Assembly (NCBI GenBank): GCA_964036045.1
Contig: OZ038379.1
Location: 82,050,562-82,114,561, forward strand
Reading direction: 5' to 3'
Origin: Eutreptiella sp. 'Long Island Sound 2002'
Taxonomy: Eukaryota; Euglenozoa; Euglenophyceae; Eutreptiales; Eutreptiaceae
DNA length: 64,000 bases
This document shows positions 42,490 through 53,083 of the stretch, piece by piece. A program made the translations under genes and the position numbers. The first letter of the stretch is position 1. Each line of letters opens with the position of its first letter. The notes under the pieces were generated by a model that saw nothing but the letters and a program-made list of their open reading frames with translations, was not told the origin of the DNA and ran no database searches.

Positions 42490-42950
42490 GTTAAATATAA
42501 ACCAAACCGTTTAGCTGGGCAAAGTCTTGGTGCTTTGTTTGTTGTGGGTACACTTGTGTTTGTCACCACAACAATTGTTTACCGTTTGCTTCAGGCTCTT
42601 TCTGAATTTTTTTATTGTGTCCTACCCACCCACCCAAGGCTCGGTCTTTTCCCTTCCTCTAATGCCTCCTAGGATTCTCGAGGGCATATTGTTGCGCGCA
42701 ACACGTGCCCCAGCTGGATCCCGACCCAAAAAGGGCTCCCTGCGACCGTGGGGCAACGCATTTGGAACCAACTCCAACTGCTACTGCCATCCCCTATGTA
42801 CCCCCTGTGAATGGAACTTTTGAATGAGTACGCTCACTTTGTTCATTTTTTGCCCGTTTTGCCCGTGGTACCTTGTCTTTGTGCCCGTTTGCTATGCTTA
42901 CTTCGCCAAAAAAAATCATAAAATTCAAAAGACGCGACCTGTAACTCGAT
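42490..42950. other. No gene recognised
   Basis: Mixed sequence with T-rich stretches; only short frames are open and none has a recognisable domain. Confidence 0.35.
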
Positions 42951-42959
42951 TTTGGCCTA

Positions 42960-43112
42960 ATTTAGGCTAAATTCGCAAAAAAAAATGAGATTTGCATTCA
43001 CATTCGCATCCTCGTGCGCATTCGCATTCGCGCGAAATTCGCGCAAATTTGCCAAATTCGCGTGAATTTCGCCGATTTTCGCGCAAATTCGCATTCTCAT
43101 TCAAAAGTTCCA
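42960..43112 (+). repeat. ATTCGC-based hexamer-like repeat
   Basis: Dense ATTCGC, ATTCGCGCAAA and GCGAAATTCGCG words over about 150 bp, with many short inverted matches (GCGAATTTCGC type). Probably a decayed simple repeat. Confidence 0.65.
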
Positions 43113-44325
43113 TTCAAGGCTGTTCACAAAGGGTACATAGTCACGCCATCCACACCAACACCCCATGCGTCGAAATGGGTCCCCTGGCGGTGCTATGGAG
43201 CGACACGCACCACCGCCGCATAGGCACGCGGGAATCCCATTGCATGTAAGGAGAAATGATTTGGGCTGGACAAGGATTTGACTATTGTGGCACACCAGTA
43301 CACCAACAGCCTGGAGTGAGGGGAAGCTATGCGCATTGAAGAGCTGTTGGGTGTGATTGACGAAAAGCCGTGGAAACGAAAACAGACAACATAAGCCGAA
43401 TCGTCCCCAAGAGTCCAAGTGAGATCCAGGGGACTCAGCATCTCACGTGAATGGACAAGATGTTAGGGGAGAGGGAAGGCTCATGATTGACCTCTTTTCT
43501 ACCCTTTGGACAGCCCAAAACAACCGTTTGCCCATCTCGCATCACTTGCATTCACCCTCAGTCCAGCTCATTGACCCAAGACGGTGCACGTTCACCATAC
43601 GTGATCATGCCAGAGGTTCCTCAGGTTGCACGGTTTGGCGGGCATTTCATTGGCACTATGCAACCCCTTCATGTCTCCAGCCGCATGGCCCAACCATATT
43701 TTTCTGTCATATGTGAATTCTTTGTTAAGTACCGAGCATTTTCAGTTGACAAGAGTGGGGAAAACTGAAGCCTTACCCCCTGCCATAAGCATGGAGAAAA
43801 ACGTATGATTTTGGCACCATGCGCTAGAGCATCATATGCCAAAGCCCGGAGAGGGACGTTGTGGGGGGGTCACATACAAAGACTGGACCTGACCCCCCGC
43901 CCGCACACCAGGCATTCAAGAGCAAAGCCAAGGGGTTTTAGGGGTACTTTATTTCATAGCGCTTGGTGTGGCACTCCAAGGCAGCAGCGATGCATCATGG
44001 TTGGCGGATGAGACTCCGCCAGCCCAACAGGCGAAAAAGACATGGTTTATCCACAGCAAACAAAGCACCAAGACTCTAGCTTACTGAACGCTTTGGACCT
44101 CCTCCTCAGTGAAAAAGGCCGAATACAGTGCAGTGCACAATACATCACGTTGATCCAAGTTTGTGCCGTAAAAGCGACCAGACACACCACACATAATGCT
44201 CATATCATCACCACCCTCCATGCAAGCACATGGTGATTCAGCAGCATCCCATAGGGCACACAACCACAACCCAGATACATGAAATTTGATGAATAGAAAG
44301 CAGTTCGGGTCTGATTTGAACAAAT
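43113..44325. other. Unassigned sequence upstream of the 44.3-kb ORF
   Basis: Several 60-93-codon frames lie on both strands. None is recognisable. Part could contain upstream exons of the ORF at 44326. Confidence 0.3.
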
Positions 44326-45204
44326 GTGGCAACAATGCTACAACAAGCCTCGGGTGTTGTGCCTAGAATTCGAGGGATGTTTGCCACACCGCACCGTGTG
44401 GTGGCTGGCGTGGCAGTCCGTGTGGGTGAGGCAGTGGCTGAGGATTTCGTAGTTGGGCCACTGTGCTTGTTGGAGGAAGGGTACGTGGTGTGCCCCGCAG
44501 GCGGTGTAGCGTCGTCATCTGTGCCGTGGAGACGTAGACGATGTCGAGTGTGGCCAGTGATTGGCCGCCTAGAGGATGTGTGGGGCGACTTGCTGCAAGC
44601 CTCACGAAACATCCCTGAAGCGGACCGTGTGGCCTTGTGTCCAACAAAGAAGGACGCCTTTGACCTAACCTCCGCGCAAGTCTTTCTAGATGACACTCAA
44701 TACCAACAAAGAGTAGTAGACCTGCTCAAGGAATACTACCCCAACTGTAAGGCCCCCAATGGGGCAATAAAGGTGTACACCGTAGTGCCCACCATGTTGC
44801 TTGCCCTGACCCACCTTCACACCGTGTGGAGGAAAAAGGACTACCATTCAGATGTTGATGTTGAGGAAGCCGAAAGATGGGCCAAAAAATTGGGGCAATG
44901 TTGGAAGTTGATGGGGTGGAAGGCAACGGTATGGGTGCATTGGACGGTGTGCCATAGTGGATGGTTTGTGCGGAAGTACCGCACAATGTACGTCTTTAGT
45001 TCGGTGCCAACCGAGAGGAGGAACTCGGCCTATAAAGTGCATCTTCAAAATAGTTTCCGTGGGTGGTCGGTGAAGAATCCACGTGTCTCCGTGAGGGGCA
45101 TCCTGCATTTGCTCAACATGTCTCGATTGGATGTTGGGCTAAAACGTGTTGGGAGCCAATCCAGGGGGGCAGGGAGAGGGCAGAAGAGGAATAGGAGTGA
45201 ATAA
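44326..45204 (+). CDS. Unidentified 292-residue protein
   Basis: A clean ORF with complex composition. Residues about 110-190 are helix-rich (QYQQRVVDLLKEYYPNCKAP, VDVEEAERWAKKLGQCWKLM). Then comes HWTVCHSGWFVRKY, and later FSSVPTERRNSAYKVHLQNS and a very basic tail (GAGRGQKRNRSE). The sequence FSSVPTERRN followed by a short basic stretch recalls the C-terminal ends of some transposases (the ...SE-x-x-N segment in KDZ and hAT-like proteins), but this is only an impression. The start ATG at 44326 is arbitrary; the reading could begin in an upstream exon. The stop is TAA. I do not assign a function. Confidence 0.5.
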   Translation: MATMLQQASGVVPRIRGMFATPHRVVAGVAVRVGEAVAEDFVVGPLCLLEEGYVVCPAGGVASSSVPWRRRRCRVWPVIGRLEDVWGDLLQASRNIPEADRVALCPTKKDAFDLTSAQVFLDDTQYQQRVVDLLKEYYPNCKAPNGAIKVYTVVPTMLLALTHLHTVWRKKDYHSDVDVEEAERWAKKLGQCWKLMGWKATVWVHWTVCHSGWFVRKYRTMYVFSSVPTERRNSAYKVHLQNSFRGWSVKNPRVSVRGILHLLNMSRLDVGLKRVGSQSRGAGRGQKRNRSE

Positions 45205-45229
45205 CATGGCCTTGGGGAAGTGTCTTTTA

Positions 45230-45440
45230 TTGCGCCACTTGTGCATGTTCCATTTCAGGAAGGGGGTCCGAGAAGTCATTTTGAGAAGGGGTTCGTGATC
45301 AGAAAGTAGGCCAAGAAGTCATTTTGAGAACGGGTTCCCAATCAAAAAGTGCCTATGGGAACCCCCCAATGAGGTCCGAGAAGGCAAATACAAAAACGGC
45401 CCATTTGGGCCATTTGGACTAGGACCGAAAATTTTCCACA
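45230..45440 (+). repeat. GAAGTCATTTTGAGAAGGGG doublet and GTCCGAGAAG words
   Basis: Two ~48-bp units (about 45270 and 45318) in tandem, followed by related GGTCCGAGAAGGCA sequence resembling the 39.7-kb repeat. Confidence 0.5.
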
Positions 45441-45459
45441 TGTAGGCACCCAAGAGGCT

Positions 45460-46860
45460 ATGAAAACACCCCCCGTCCAATTGGACCACCTACATGTGTT
45501 TGGTTTGGAGTCCGGGTCAACCCAATCCGAGAAGGGGGGGGGGGGTTCCCGCTACCCCCTTCTCGGTTTCACCACAAGTACCTCGCAATGCATTCCTGCT
45601 CGGCGGGGAAAGAAGTCCACAAGGTCTGAAACGGTCGCCTCTTGTGGCCCGTGCTGCTACCGTTGGTGTCGGCCTGCCACAAGCTGATAGATGTGAAGCT
45701 TAGCGTTGTACGCGACCACAACCAGGAAGGCGCACCCTCTTGAGCGTGTCTGGGATGCTCTTCTCCTTCACCCTATGCCTTTGCAGCTGCTGCAGGCAGA
45801 TCTTGATAGCCTTGCCGATGTTAGTCCTAGTGCCCACTGCGCACCAGTCCTTGCTGGCGCAGGACTAGCACCATGCTTGCCAGTGCTAGTTGGACCCGTT
45901 AGCACCGCCTCATTTGGGTTTGCACCCACCTTGTCTATGGTATTGGACAGACCTGACAGGTGGGTCCCATGCTCTGCGCATGAAACCCGAGTCTTGTCGA
46001 TAGCACCCAAGAATCATGCTGATGGTCAGTCTCCATGGACCATATCTTGCTGTAACCGGCATTGCAACTCTCTATTGTTGTATTCTCATTCCATTTTGCA
46101 CTAGGCATTTGCTTGCAAAACCGTGGGGCTCCACTTTGCAAAAACATTGCACAGTATGCGCCACAGGTCCATATCATCACAGTTCTTGTGCCCAGTGGTT
46201 TGGAAAAGGCTGATTTCATTCCACAGTCCAAAGTTGGAAAAGGCTGATTTCATTCCACAGTCCAAAGTGTGCGTTTGACGGGAGTCCCAAAGATGTGAAG
46301 AGATTCTGAAATGCGTCCAGTAGTGCACACACTCCGCATCAGGGGTACATCTTCTTGCAACACTTTTAGTTTGTCACCGATTGTTGATACCACCGGTGAG
46401 ACATTCAACCAGAAGGTAGGAAGGACTTTGGTCTGAAATCCATATTCTTGTATTTTGTATTGCCATAACAACATGAAATGTGTCACAGTGCTACAACCCT
46501 GGATTTGAAAAGCTCGTGTCTCTGGCAGTAGGAATGGAGGTATTTAACTGCATCCCATGGGAAAAACCATGGGTGTGTGGCTAGCTGGACACCAGTATAA
46601 CATACTTTGAGTGATTGCATGAAGGCAAATGCGACAAAGTTCCAGTTCCAAAACTCTGATGGCTGAAGCTGCTTCATGATTACAAAGTTGTATGTCGCAG
46701 ATGATGGGGGTCCTAACACCTCCCATCCAACATTGCGCACCACCAGCGCATGCTGGATGCACACGGCTGTGGTAATGGAGACGTTCATGCTGCAGCGCTA
46801 TGCTGATTCTCCTACAGGTGGAGATCAATTTGAAGCCATCCTATTTGTGAACTATGTGTG
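45460..46860. other. Unassigned; possible decayed minus-strand gene
   Basis: Minus-strand frames 46788-46483, 46486-46250 and 46231-45935 adjoin and have complex composition (FWNWNFVAFAFMQSLKV, QEDVPLMRSVCTTGRI, MIWTCGAYCAMF), so they may be pieces of one decayed protein. No family is recognised. A 34-bp perfect tandem duplication lies at 46200-46267. Confidence 0.3.
46200..46267 (+). repeat. 34-bp perfect tandem duplication
   Basis: TGGAAAAGGCTGATTTCATT and its following 14 bp occur twice in direct succession. 34 is not a multiple of 3, so a frame crossing it would shift. Confidence 0.8.
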
Positions 46861-46881
46861 ATAGGATGTGTTTGCCTAGTA

Positions 46882-47512
46882 CCCCCCCCCCCCGTGTCCA
46901 AGAACCACCTTGCGCAAGAACCAACCCCTGGTTCCGCCGTCAAATTCTCGCATCACTTTTTTTACCAGGGTAGTGGGTTTTTCATGTTTCTTGTGGATGT
47001 AGGACAGCTATTCAGGTGTGCAGGACATCATTTCATGTGTGTTACTACGGGTCCCCCCATCAGTCCCCATGCATTTTAACGTCCCAGAACCCAAGCCTAA
47101 GCCTAAGCCGAAGCCAGCTCCAAAGGCGACTGCAGCACCGAAGCCTGGCCCCAAGGGACAGCACAGACAGGAATTCAGGATGGTGTATCACAGGAAGAAG
47201 GGTTTCACGTCTCAGCCAGTTGAACAGTAGATCATCCCATGCACGTTGGAAGGCACACTACAGCCAAGTCAGCTGAGATTCACTCCTTTGGTGTTCATTT
47301 GTCAACGTGGTTAACTGTGGGAAAGGAGAGGGCACGCATGTCCCGGCGCAACGCACCGGAAAATTTTTTTTCCGCGGTACGGGGTTGCCCACGGCTGTGC
47401 GCAAGAACCAACCCCTGGTTCCGCGGTCAAATTTAGGGGGGAAAGTGTGCGCAAGAACCGACCCCTGGTTCCGCGGTCAAACATTGCTGGTTCCTGGACA
47501 CGGGGGGGGGGG
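46882..47512. mobile_element. 0.63-kb TIR element (MITE-like) with a Lys-Pro coding fragment
   Basis: The left end C12-GTGTCCAAGAACCA (46882-46907) is the inverted match, with one mismatch and an 11/12 homopolymer difference, of the right end TGGTTCCTGGACACG-G11 (47487-47512). Inside are three direct copies of TGCGCAAGAACC(A/G)ACCCC plus TGGTTCCGC(G/C)GTCAAA (46911, 47398, 47448), each containing the small inverted repeat GAACC/GGTTC. The middle codes for EPKPKPKPKPAPKATAAPKP and then EFRMVYHRKKGF (47018-47230), perhaps a captured gene piece. A target duplication is not clear. Confidence 0.45.
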
Positions 47513-47559
47513 AGGGTAAACAGCCATAGTCTTTTCCTGTTCAGAGAGTAAGATGAATT

Positions 47560-48446
47560 CCACATGCTTGCTGGCTCTGTGCATGGCATTGTCAATTTCT
47601 ACCGGACTTTGCGGCAATCATCCCTTCTAGTGTGCACACGCCTAGCATCTACCTATTCAAAGAAGTATACATTGCGATTTTGGTTGGCAAAAGATCGTGG
47701 TGTGATCCATGTATGTAACTCTCAAAAGGCAGTCTTGTGGGCTGACAGATGGGGTGATTCCATGTGTGATGATGCCAATGCGTAACTGCAATGCACAAAG
47801 AATCAAGGCTGAAATTGGGCATTCTTGTGCGATGCTTGCTTTGAACATGGACATCCTTGGGTTGATATCTTCTGTGGTTTCAATGCTCGAATTCTATGTC
47901 GTATCCATTGTTATGCAACACCACCTTTCTTAGACTCTTGCTTGATGTAGTACAATTCTATTCTCTGTCACTAGACACAGCCAACTGCTTGCCGTATGTC
48001 ATCTGGCACCAAATATGTCACCAATCCACGAAACTGACCCTCCTCCTGTAGACTCCACAAAGGCCCTATTTGAAGTGCCACCACAGGGGCCCTTTTTGGC
48101 GGCAGCTGCGCCTGTGCAGTGTGTGCATGCGGCCCGTCCGGCTGTGAATGGTGCAGATGTTTGGTTTGTTTGAAACCACCTTTCGCACAATTGCCTTGTG
48201 TCTGTGTGCGATGCAATTGTACACGTTGGAGCAATGTTGGAGCAGTTCTCGGTTTGAAATGCGTCTCCTGGGAGGCTGGGTATGAGAGGCCAACTGCCGG
48301 CTGCTACCGGTGCAGCACCATCAGTTCAGCAGCAAATCCTTCACCAGTGAACCGCTGTCAATGACCACCCAACCACTGTCGGTTAGTGCTATGTTCTGTG
48401 GAAGCGTCCTGAAGGAGGTTTTTGTTGCCACCGGCTATGTTCATCT
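47560..48446. other. Unassigned sequence upstream of the HAD gene
   Basis: Frames of 60-87 codons on both strands without domains. It may include the promoter or upstream exons of the HAD hydrolase gene. Confidence 0.3.
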
Positions 48447-48470
48447 GTGTACTTTTCCACTTCTGCAGCA

Positions 48471-49166
48471 ATGACCACTTTTTCAATCTTCGAATCTGTG
48501 GCGGCCAACCCTGTGGAGTGCTTTGTGCTCCTGATGGTCGTGGCAGTGTTTGCACGGTCCGGCCTGCGCTGGTGGATGTCCCTGGCCGCTGCCCCGTGTC
48601 AGCTATTCTGTGACCTTGATGGCGTGCTGTGCGACTTTGACAAAAAAGTGCAGGAAGCCTGCGGCAAACCCCCTGACCAGCTGCACCCCATCGACATGTG
48701 GAGGGCCTTGGAGGGCGTCGATGGGGGACGGCCCACGGGGTTCTTTGACCAGCTGGAATGGACGGAGGATGGTCAAAGGCTGTGGACGGCCATCCGGCAC
48801 TTACACCCGGTGATTCTCACTGGGCTTCCACAAGGTACTTGGGCCGCCCCGCAGAAGCGGAAGTGGTGCGCAAGGGAGCTGGGCTGCGCAACCAAAGTGA
48901 TCACGTGCAAAGCGTTGCAAAAGTGCAAGTACTGCAGGACCGGCAGCCTGTTAATCGATGATAATTTGGACCTGCAGCAGGCATGGGAGAAGGCCGGGGG
49001 CATCTTCATTCACCACACCACCACTGCAAGGACTTTACGAAAGCTTCAGGCATTGCGTGTGCTAGGGCACAGTAACGGTACCACAGCGCTCCACGCCCCA
49101 GCAGGAGAAGGGTCTGTGCCGGGTGCGGATGGGAGCCAGCAGAGGCGGAGAAAGATGCGAAGGTGA
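48471..49166 (+). CDS. HAD-superfamily hydrolase, 5'-nucleotidase-like
   Basis: The chosen start MTTFSIFESV lies just after a strong acceptor-like CTTTTCCACTTCTGCAG; the frame also holds an upstream ATG at 48447. Counting from 48471, residues about 14-40 (FVLLMVVAVFA...WWMSLAAA) look like a membrane anchor or targeting segment. The HAD motifs are complete: motif I FCDLDGVLCDFD (Asp48, Asp50), motif II ILTGLPQG (Thr117), motif III Lys in PQKRKW (about 130) and motif IV LLIDDNLD (Asp163-Asp164). The small cap and DLDGVLCDF signature resemble 5'(3')-nucleotidase (NT5C) types, which remove phosphate from nucleotides with Mg2+. The C terminus is a basic, Gln/Arg-rich tail. No break is visible, so this is the most gene-like coding unit in the window. 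Confidence 0.78.
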   Translation: MTTFSIFESVAANPVECFVLLMVVAVFARSGLRWWMSLAAAPCQLFCDLDGVLCDFDKKVQEACGKPPDQLHPIDMWRALEGVDGGRPTGFFDQLEWTEDGQRLWTAIRHLHPVILTGLPQGTWAAPQKRKWCARELGCATKVITCKALQKCKYCRTGSLLIDDNLDLQQAWEKAGGIFIHHTTTARTLRKLQALRVLGHSNGTTALHAPAGEGSVPGADGSQQRRRKMRR

Positions 49167-50030
49167 GAGGGGTGAACATCGTGGCTGGAGCACTGTGCTG
49201 GCGTACAAAATGCGGTGTGACGGACTGGATTGGTTGGTTTTGCTAAAGGTGCATGTGTGGCTGAGGGCTTTCCTTCACTCTCAGGGGGAGGGGGGGGGGT
49301 TGCGCGGGCTTGAAGGGGGTCTTTGAGAATCTTTCAACTGCCGGGCTTTCGGGGACATTTCTTTGTGCCCCCTGTGGCAATCTCCACCTCTCTCCCCAAC
49401 TCCAAGTGACTCCCCAACATGGCTCCAGGGCAGGCCATATGTGAAGAAAGGGTGGCCCCAAAGGGGTCACACCAGCTCCAAACGGACCAAAAACAATTGC
49501 CACAGCATGCAAGGTCAGGGATCATGTGTGGAAATTGTATTTTTGCCCCATTTTCCGTCCTTGTTGGTCCAAAAATGGCCCATGTTCAAGGCCACAGGGG
49601 GCTCTTGCGTGTTGGGCGAGCCCCCTCCCCCCAACCCCCTACCCCACCCATACCAATCGATGACAACAGGGAACAGCCAATTTGGGTGCCAACGGCGCCC
49701 CGAAAAATTGCTTTTAGTCTTTGCGTAACGGCTCCAAAATGTATGGTGTCCCATTGGCCTGGGGTTATGGTGCCCCACAGCAGGACAGGGAGCCAAGACA
49801 AGGAGAATAGAACGGGAAGATGAGTCTGCACCACTGGGCAAACAAGGAGGTAGGGCAAGGAAGTGTAGTTTACACCACATGTAGAACATGCATGGCAAGT
49901 TATTCTTTTGGATGGAATGGCAGTGGAACGACTGCATGCAAGCAATGGGATGGAACCAGTGCATCAAGTTGCGGTTGTTGATCTTGCCATGTCTCTTACA
50001 CTGCTTGCTGGGGTGCCTTTGCTGCTCCAG
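49167..50030. other. Unassigned; G- and C-rich runs
   Basis: A G run near 49290 and C-rich words near 49620. Frames on both strands, such as 50222-49515 minus, have no recognised domain and partly mirror the enoylreductase exon. Confidence 0.3.
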
Positions 50031-50033
50031 TAT

Positions 50034-50262
50034 TGCGGTGTACACGGTTGCCGATGTAGCCCACATCCGGAAGAAGTCCTCGGCATTGAGCTTCACGTGC
50101 GCAGCGAGTCTGCCAGCGTTAATCACCACTGTGCACCATGCGCTGATGGATTGTGCACAGGTACGGAAGGGACAGAGTGTGTTGCTCCATGTGGGCGCTG
50201 GTAGCATCGGGCTGACTGCCATTTACTATGCGCGGCAGCTTGGGTGTGAAGTGATTGCCACA
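50034..50262 (+). CDS. Exon of an MDR/enoylreductase domain (polyketide synthase-like)
   Basis: Translation gives VADVAHIRKKSSALSFTCAA and SLPALITTVHHALMDCAQVR, then KGQSVLLHVGAGSIGLTAIY and YARQLGCEVIATA. This is the start of the nucleotide-binding region of medium-chain dehydrogenase/reductases: P..LS...AA.LP...TA..AL...A....GQ.VL.H...G..G..A...A. The VRKGQSVLLHVGAG wording is typical of polyketide or fatty-acid synthase ER domains and quinone oxidoreductases. The NADPH-binding loop GAGSIG substitutes for the usual AAGGVG. A candidate acceptor (TTTGCTGCTCCAG) ends at 50033. Similarity is lost after 50262, so the next exon is missing or this is a fragment. Confidence 0.6.
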
Positions 50263-50439
50263 GCACTATTTTCCATTTGTCGGTCTTCTGAGTGTCTATT
50301 TTTTTCAATCCTGGTTGAGAAGGTGGCTGCCGCCTCGAAACATGTCTCAAATCTGAGTTCTTGTGGACAATGTGCTGTGTGTCCCGTCCCGTACACAATT
50401 GAGGTTCAAGTAGGCTTCTTGGGAAAGTGAAGGAGAGTG

Positions 50440-51310
50440 CAAACTATTGTACCAAAGTTCACCAATTCGATCAAGTGATGAACTCGACCTTGGATTCCAC
50501 AATTGAATTGAATTCTGTAAATACACGGTCCTGCACAGCAAGGACACAAATATATGACTCTATTCCTAACATATTAATCAAAATACTATGCAATGCCCAT
50601 GCCACAATCATGAAGTATGCCATGCGTTGAATAAAATGCAACACTCAAACACAATCCATCTAATTAATTTGAAGCAATCAAATTAGGAAAGCTGAATGTT
50701 AACTCACAAAGGAGGCATGAGAAAAACACACGAAACGAATGCATGACATGAGGGTGTGTTTGACTAAAGGCGTATTGGAATCCACCTTTGAACAAAGCAA
50801 AGAGATGCAAAGGCAAAGGGGAATGAGAGAAGAGAGAAATAATGAACACATAGTAAGTTAAACCGAAGGAAAAATTCGGCGACACCCGAAGCGTGCAATA
50901 AACAAGCTTTCCGTAAACCGACGCCCCCCGCCAAAGAATTTGACGCCCCCACCAAACGGTACTAGGGGTTGTGGGTGAGGGAGTGGCCCTTAGTAAGCCA
51001 ATTTTTGTGGCCCTTGGGTCGCCGGTGTAAGTGACAGCACCCTTGGAAGGGGCACGGGGGTTAAATGTCACTCACATCCCGCAACTCTCGCTCAAGGCCT
51101 AACAATGCGAGGGCATGGAAAATATTTTTAAAATGCGCCGAAGGTGATGGGCACACCAACACCGGCGAAAAATCAATTGACAAACAGACGGCGACAAACA
51201 ACGAACTCAACTACACTTAACCATTCAACCAAAACTCAACTTGACAGCAGACAAACCCGGTAGATATCTAGGTGTGCGCGCAACACACGCAAACTAAGCA
51301 ACTAAGCTCG
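50440..51310. other. AT-richer intergenic sequence
   Basis: Only short frames; no gene recognised. The mixture of AAT-rich words and absence of long frames contrasts with the GC-rich elements. Confidence 0.45.
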
Positions 51311-51318
51311 CCATTAAA

Positions 51319-51490
51319 GGAGAAAGAGAAGCAGAGAATGGGAACGGAGGTGATACACTCCACACGTCTCCGAACCTCGTAAAATCCATGTGTCAATGGC
51401 ACATAGTGGGAAGCGCATTGTAAAACACCATAAAACATTGTATCGCGAAATTTACCTTTCAATTCTCATTCTCTGCTCTTTCTCTTGATT
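51319..51490. repeat. Imperfect inverted repeat (hairpin candidate)
   Basis: GAGAAAGAGAAGCAGAGAATG near 51319-51343 is a near complement of CATTCTCTGCTCTTTCTC near 51463-51486, enclosing about 120 bp. It could fold as a stem-loop in RNA. Confidence 0.45.
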
Positions 51491-51499
51491 CTCCGTCTC

Positions 51500-52060
51500 T
51501 CACAACGTGTGGTGCTGGTACTGCCGCGAGCATCGGCAACATTGGGCGCCAGAAGCTGATCACTCAACTGTGATTAGTGGCACCACAAAACACCTTTTTC
51601 CTCAGCCATGACATTGGCTAATAATCATTCAATATGGAAAATGTGCACGCCGCATTTGCACACAAAGGCAAGGGAGTTCATATATGCCACGTTGTCGTCA
51701 CAACACCATCCGACTCAAATTGGCTTGATGTGCTCAAGTGAAATTCATCCATCAACCCGTGCAACCTAACCACACACACAAAATGTGCTATGATGAGGTG
51801 CAAACGGGGGCAGTCCGGGTAGAAAGGTAGCACCGCCCTTGGTGGTTTTGCGTGTCCCTTAATCCACTACCAAGTTGGCCTACAGCACCAGTGCCCTGGA
51901 AAAACATAGGAAAGGATTGGCTCCCACTTGTATTTGCCAGCCCCTGTGGGTAGTCAACCCCACCACAGAGGGTATTTTCTGTGGGAACAACAGCAAAAAG
52001 TTGTGGGAGGAACTTACATACTGTGAGCAAACGGCCTTCATTCATAACCCACTCACTCAA
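51500..52060. other. No gene recognised
   Basis: Short frames on both strands only; no domain. Confidence 0.4.
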
Positions 52061-52071
52061 CCTAAAAAATC

Positions 52072-52073
52072 AA

Positions 52074-52110
<37 letters not shown>

Positions 52111-52112
52111 AG
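52072..52112 (+). repeat. (GA)n microsatellite
   Basis: About 40 bp of near-pure GA dinucleotide with one AAA interruption. Confidence 0.85.
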
Positions 52113-52756
52113 GGGTCCCCGTTAATTCATGAGCCATGGTATTTGGGTGCCCAGACCATGTCCAGAGGCCTCAAGGTGTGCACAACGTCATCATAGTGAC
52201 CCATCCTCCTACTTTGCATGTCTAAACCCCAGGCAATCCATGATTGACTAAATATCGCTGCTAGACCGTTCAATCACAAAAGAAGTGCAACGTCGTATTG
52301 ACAAAAAAAACATGCAACAAACCATATGTCACCTTACTGCCATGAGTCGTACCTGTGCCTGTATCGTCTCACACTCTTGATCTCTTGGATTTATCGCAAA
52401 TGTGCACTAAACACAACAAGCTGGAGAAGCTTAGCTCGTGCCTGTGTTGTGGCACGTAGCAACTTGGCCCATGCCTACTCCTCTTGAGCATGAACGTATT
52501 TCATCCCTGTCTGCCGGCTGTGCACACACTCTTGTGTGGTATGGGGCATCTTACTTAGGCCACACAAACCACCCACCCGTTAGGACCCCCTTATGTGCAC
52601 TTTCTTACACATTGGCTGTGTCATTTTTGTACATGTGTTTTTGTGTTGCCGTCTCTACGTTACCAGATGGTGCATGAGAAATATGTGTTTTTTGCGTGTT
52701 CTATGCGTGCACAACTGCAATGTCAAATTTAATGTCTCTATTTGCCATTATGACTA

Positions 52757-52925
52757 GCTCTGGACGAAATTTTTGCCACATTAGGGTGAACAGCAAAAAA
52801 GGTATGCCCATTTGAAGCATTTTGTCAAGCTGGACGAAATTCAGTCCAGCCCTTCCCCTCCTCTTCATATCCATACTCCATAATGCTTTTAATTGGTTCT
52901 GGATGAAATTTAGGCCAGCCCCCCC
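52757..52925 (+). repeat. Three diverged relatives of the palindrome repeat
   Basis: CTGGACGAAATTTTTGCCAC (52757), CTGGACGAAATTCAGTCCAG (52831) and CTGGATGAAATTTAGGCCAG (52899) are spaced 74 and 68 bp apart, the same spacing as the foldback array. The middle copy keeps near-palindromy through compensating changes (GGAC/GTCC instead of GGCC). Confidence 0.65.
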
Positions 52926-53083
52926 CGTGCTGTTTTATTGTTCCCATTGTTATCACCCCCACTTGCATTGCTCCCTTTTGCTTAAGCAATTCGTACGTCT
53001 GTGGTATCGGACTATTTTGCTGTCAGCTTCACAGACCCTGTTGTGTTACCTTTGTTGGGCTGCATTGAGTTATGCTGTGACTG

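Noticed and set aside
42960-43112. Possible origin or regulatory cluster made of ATTCGC words
   Set aside because: Best explained as a decayed simple repeat; no organised spacing or flanking gene supports a regulatory role.
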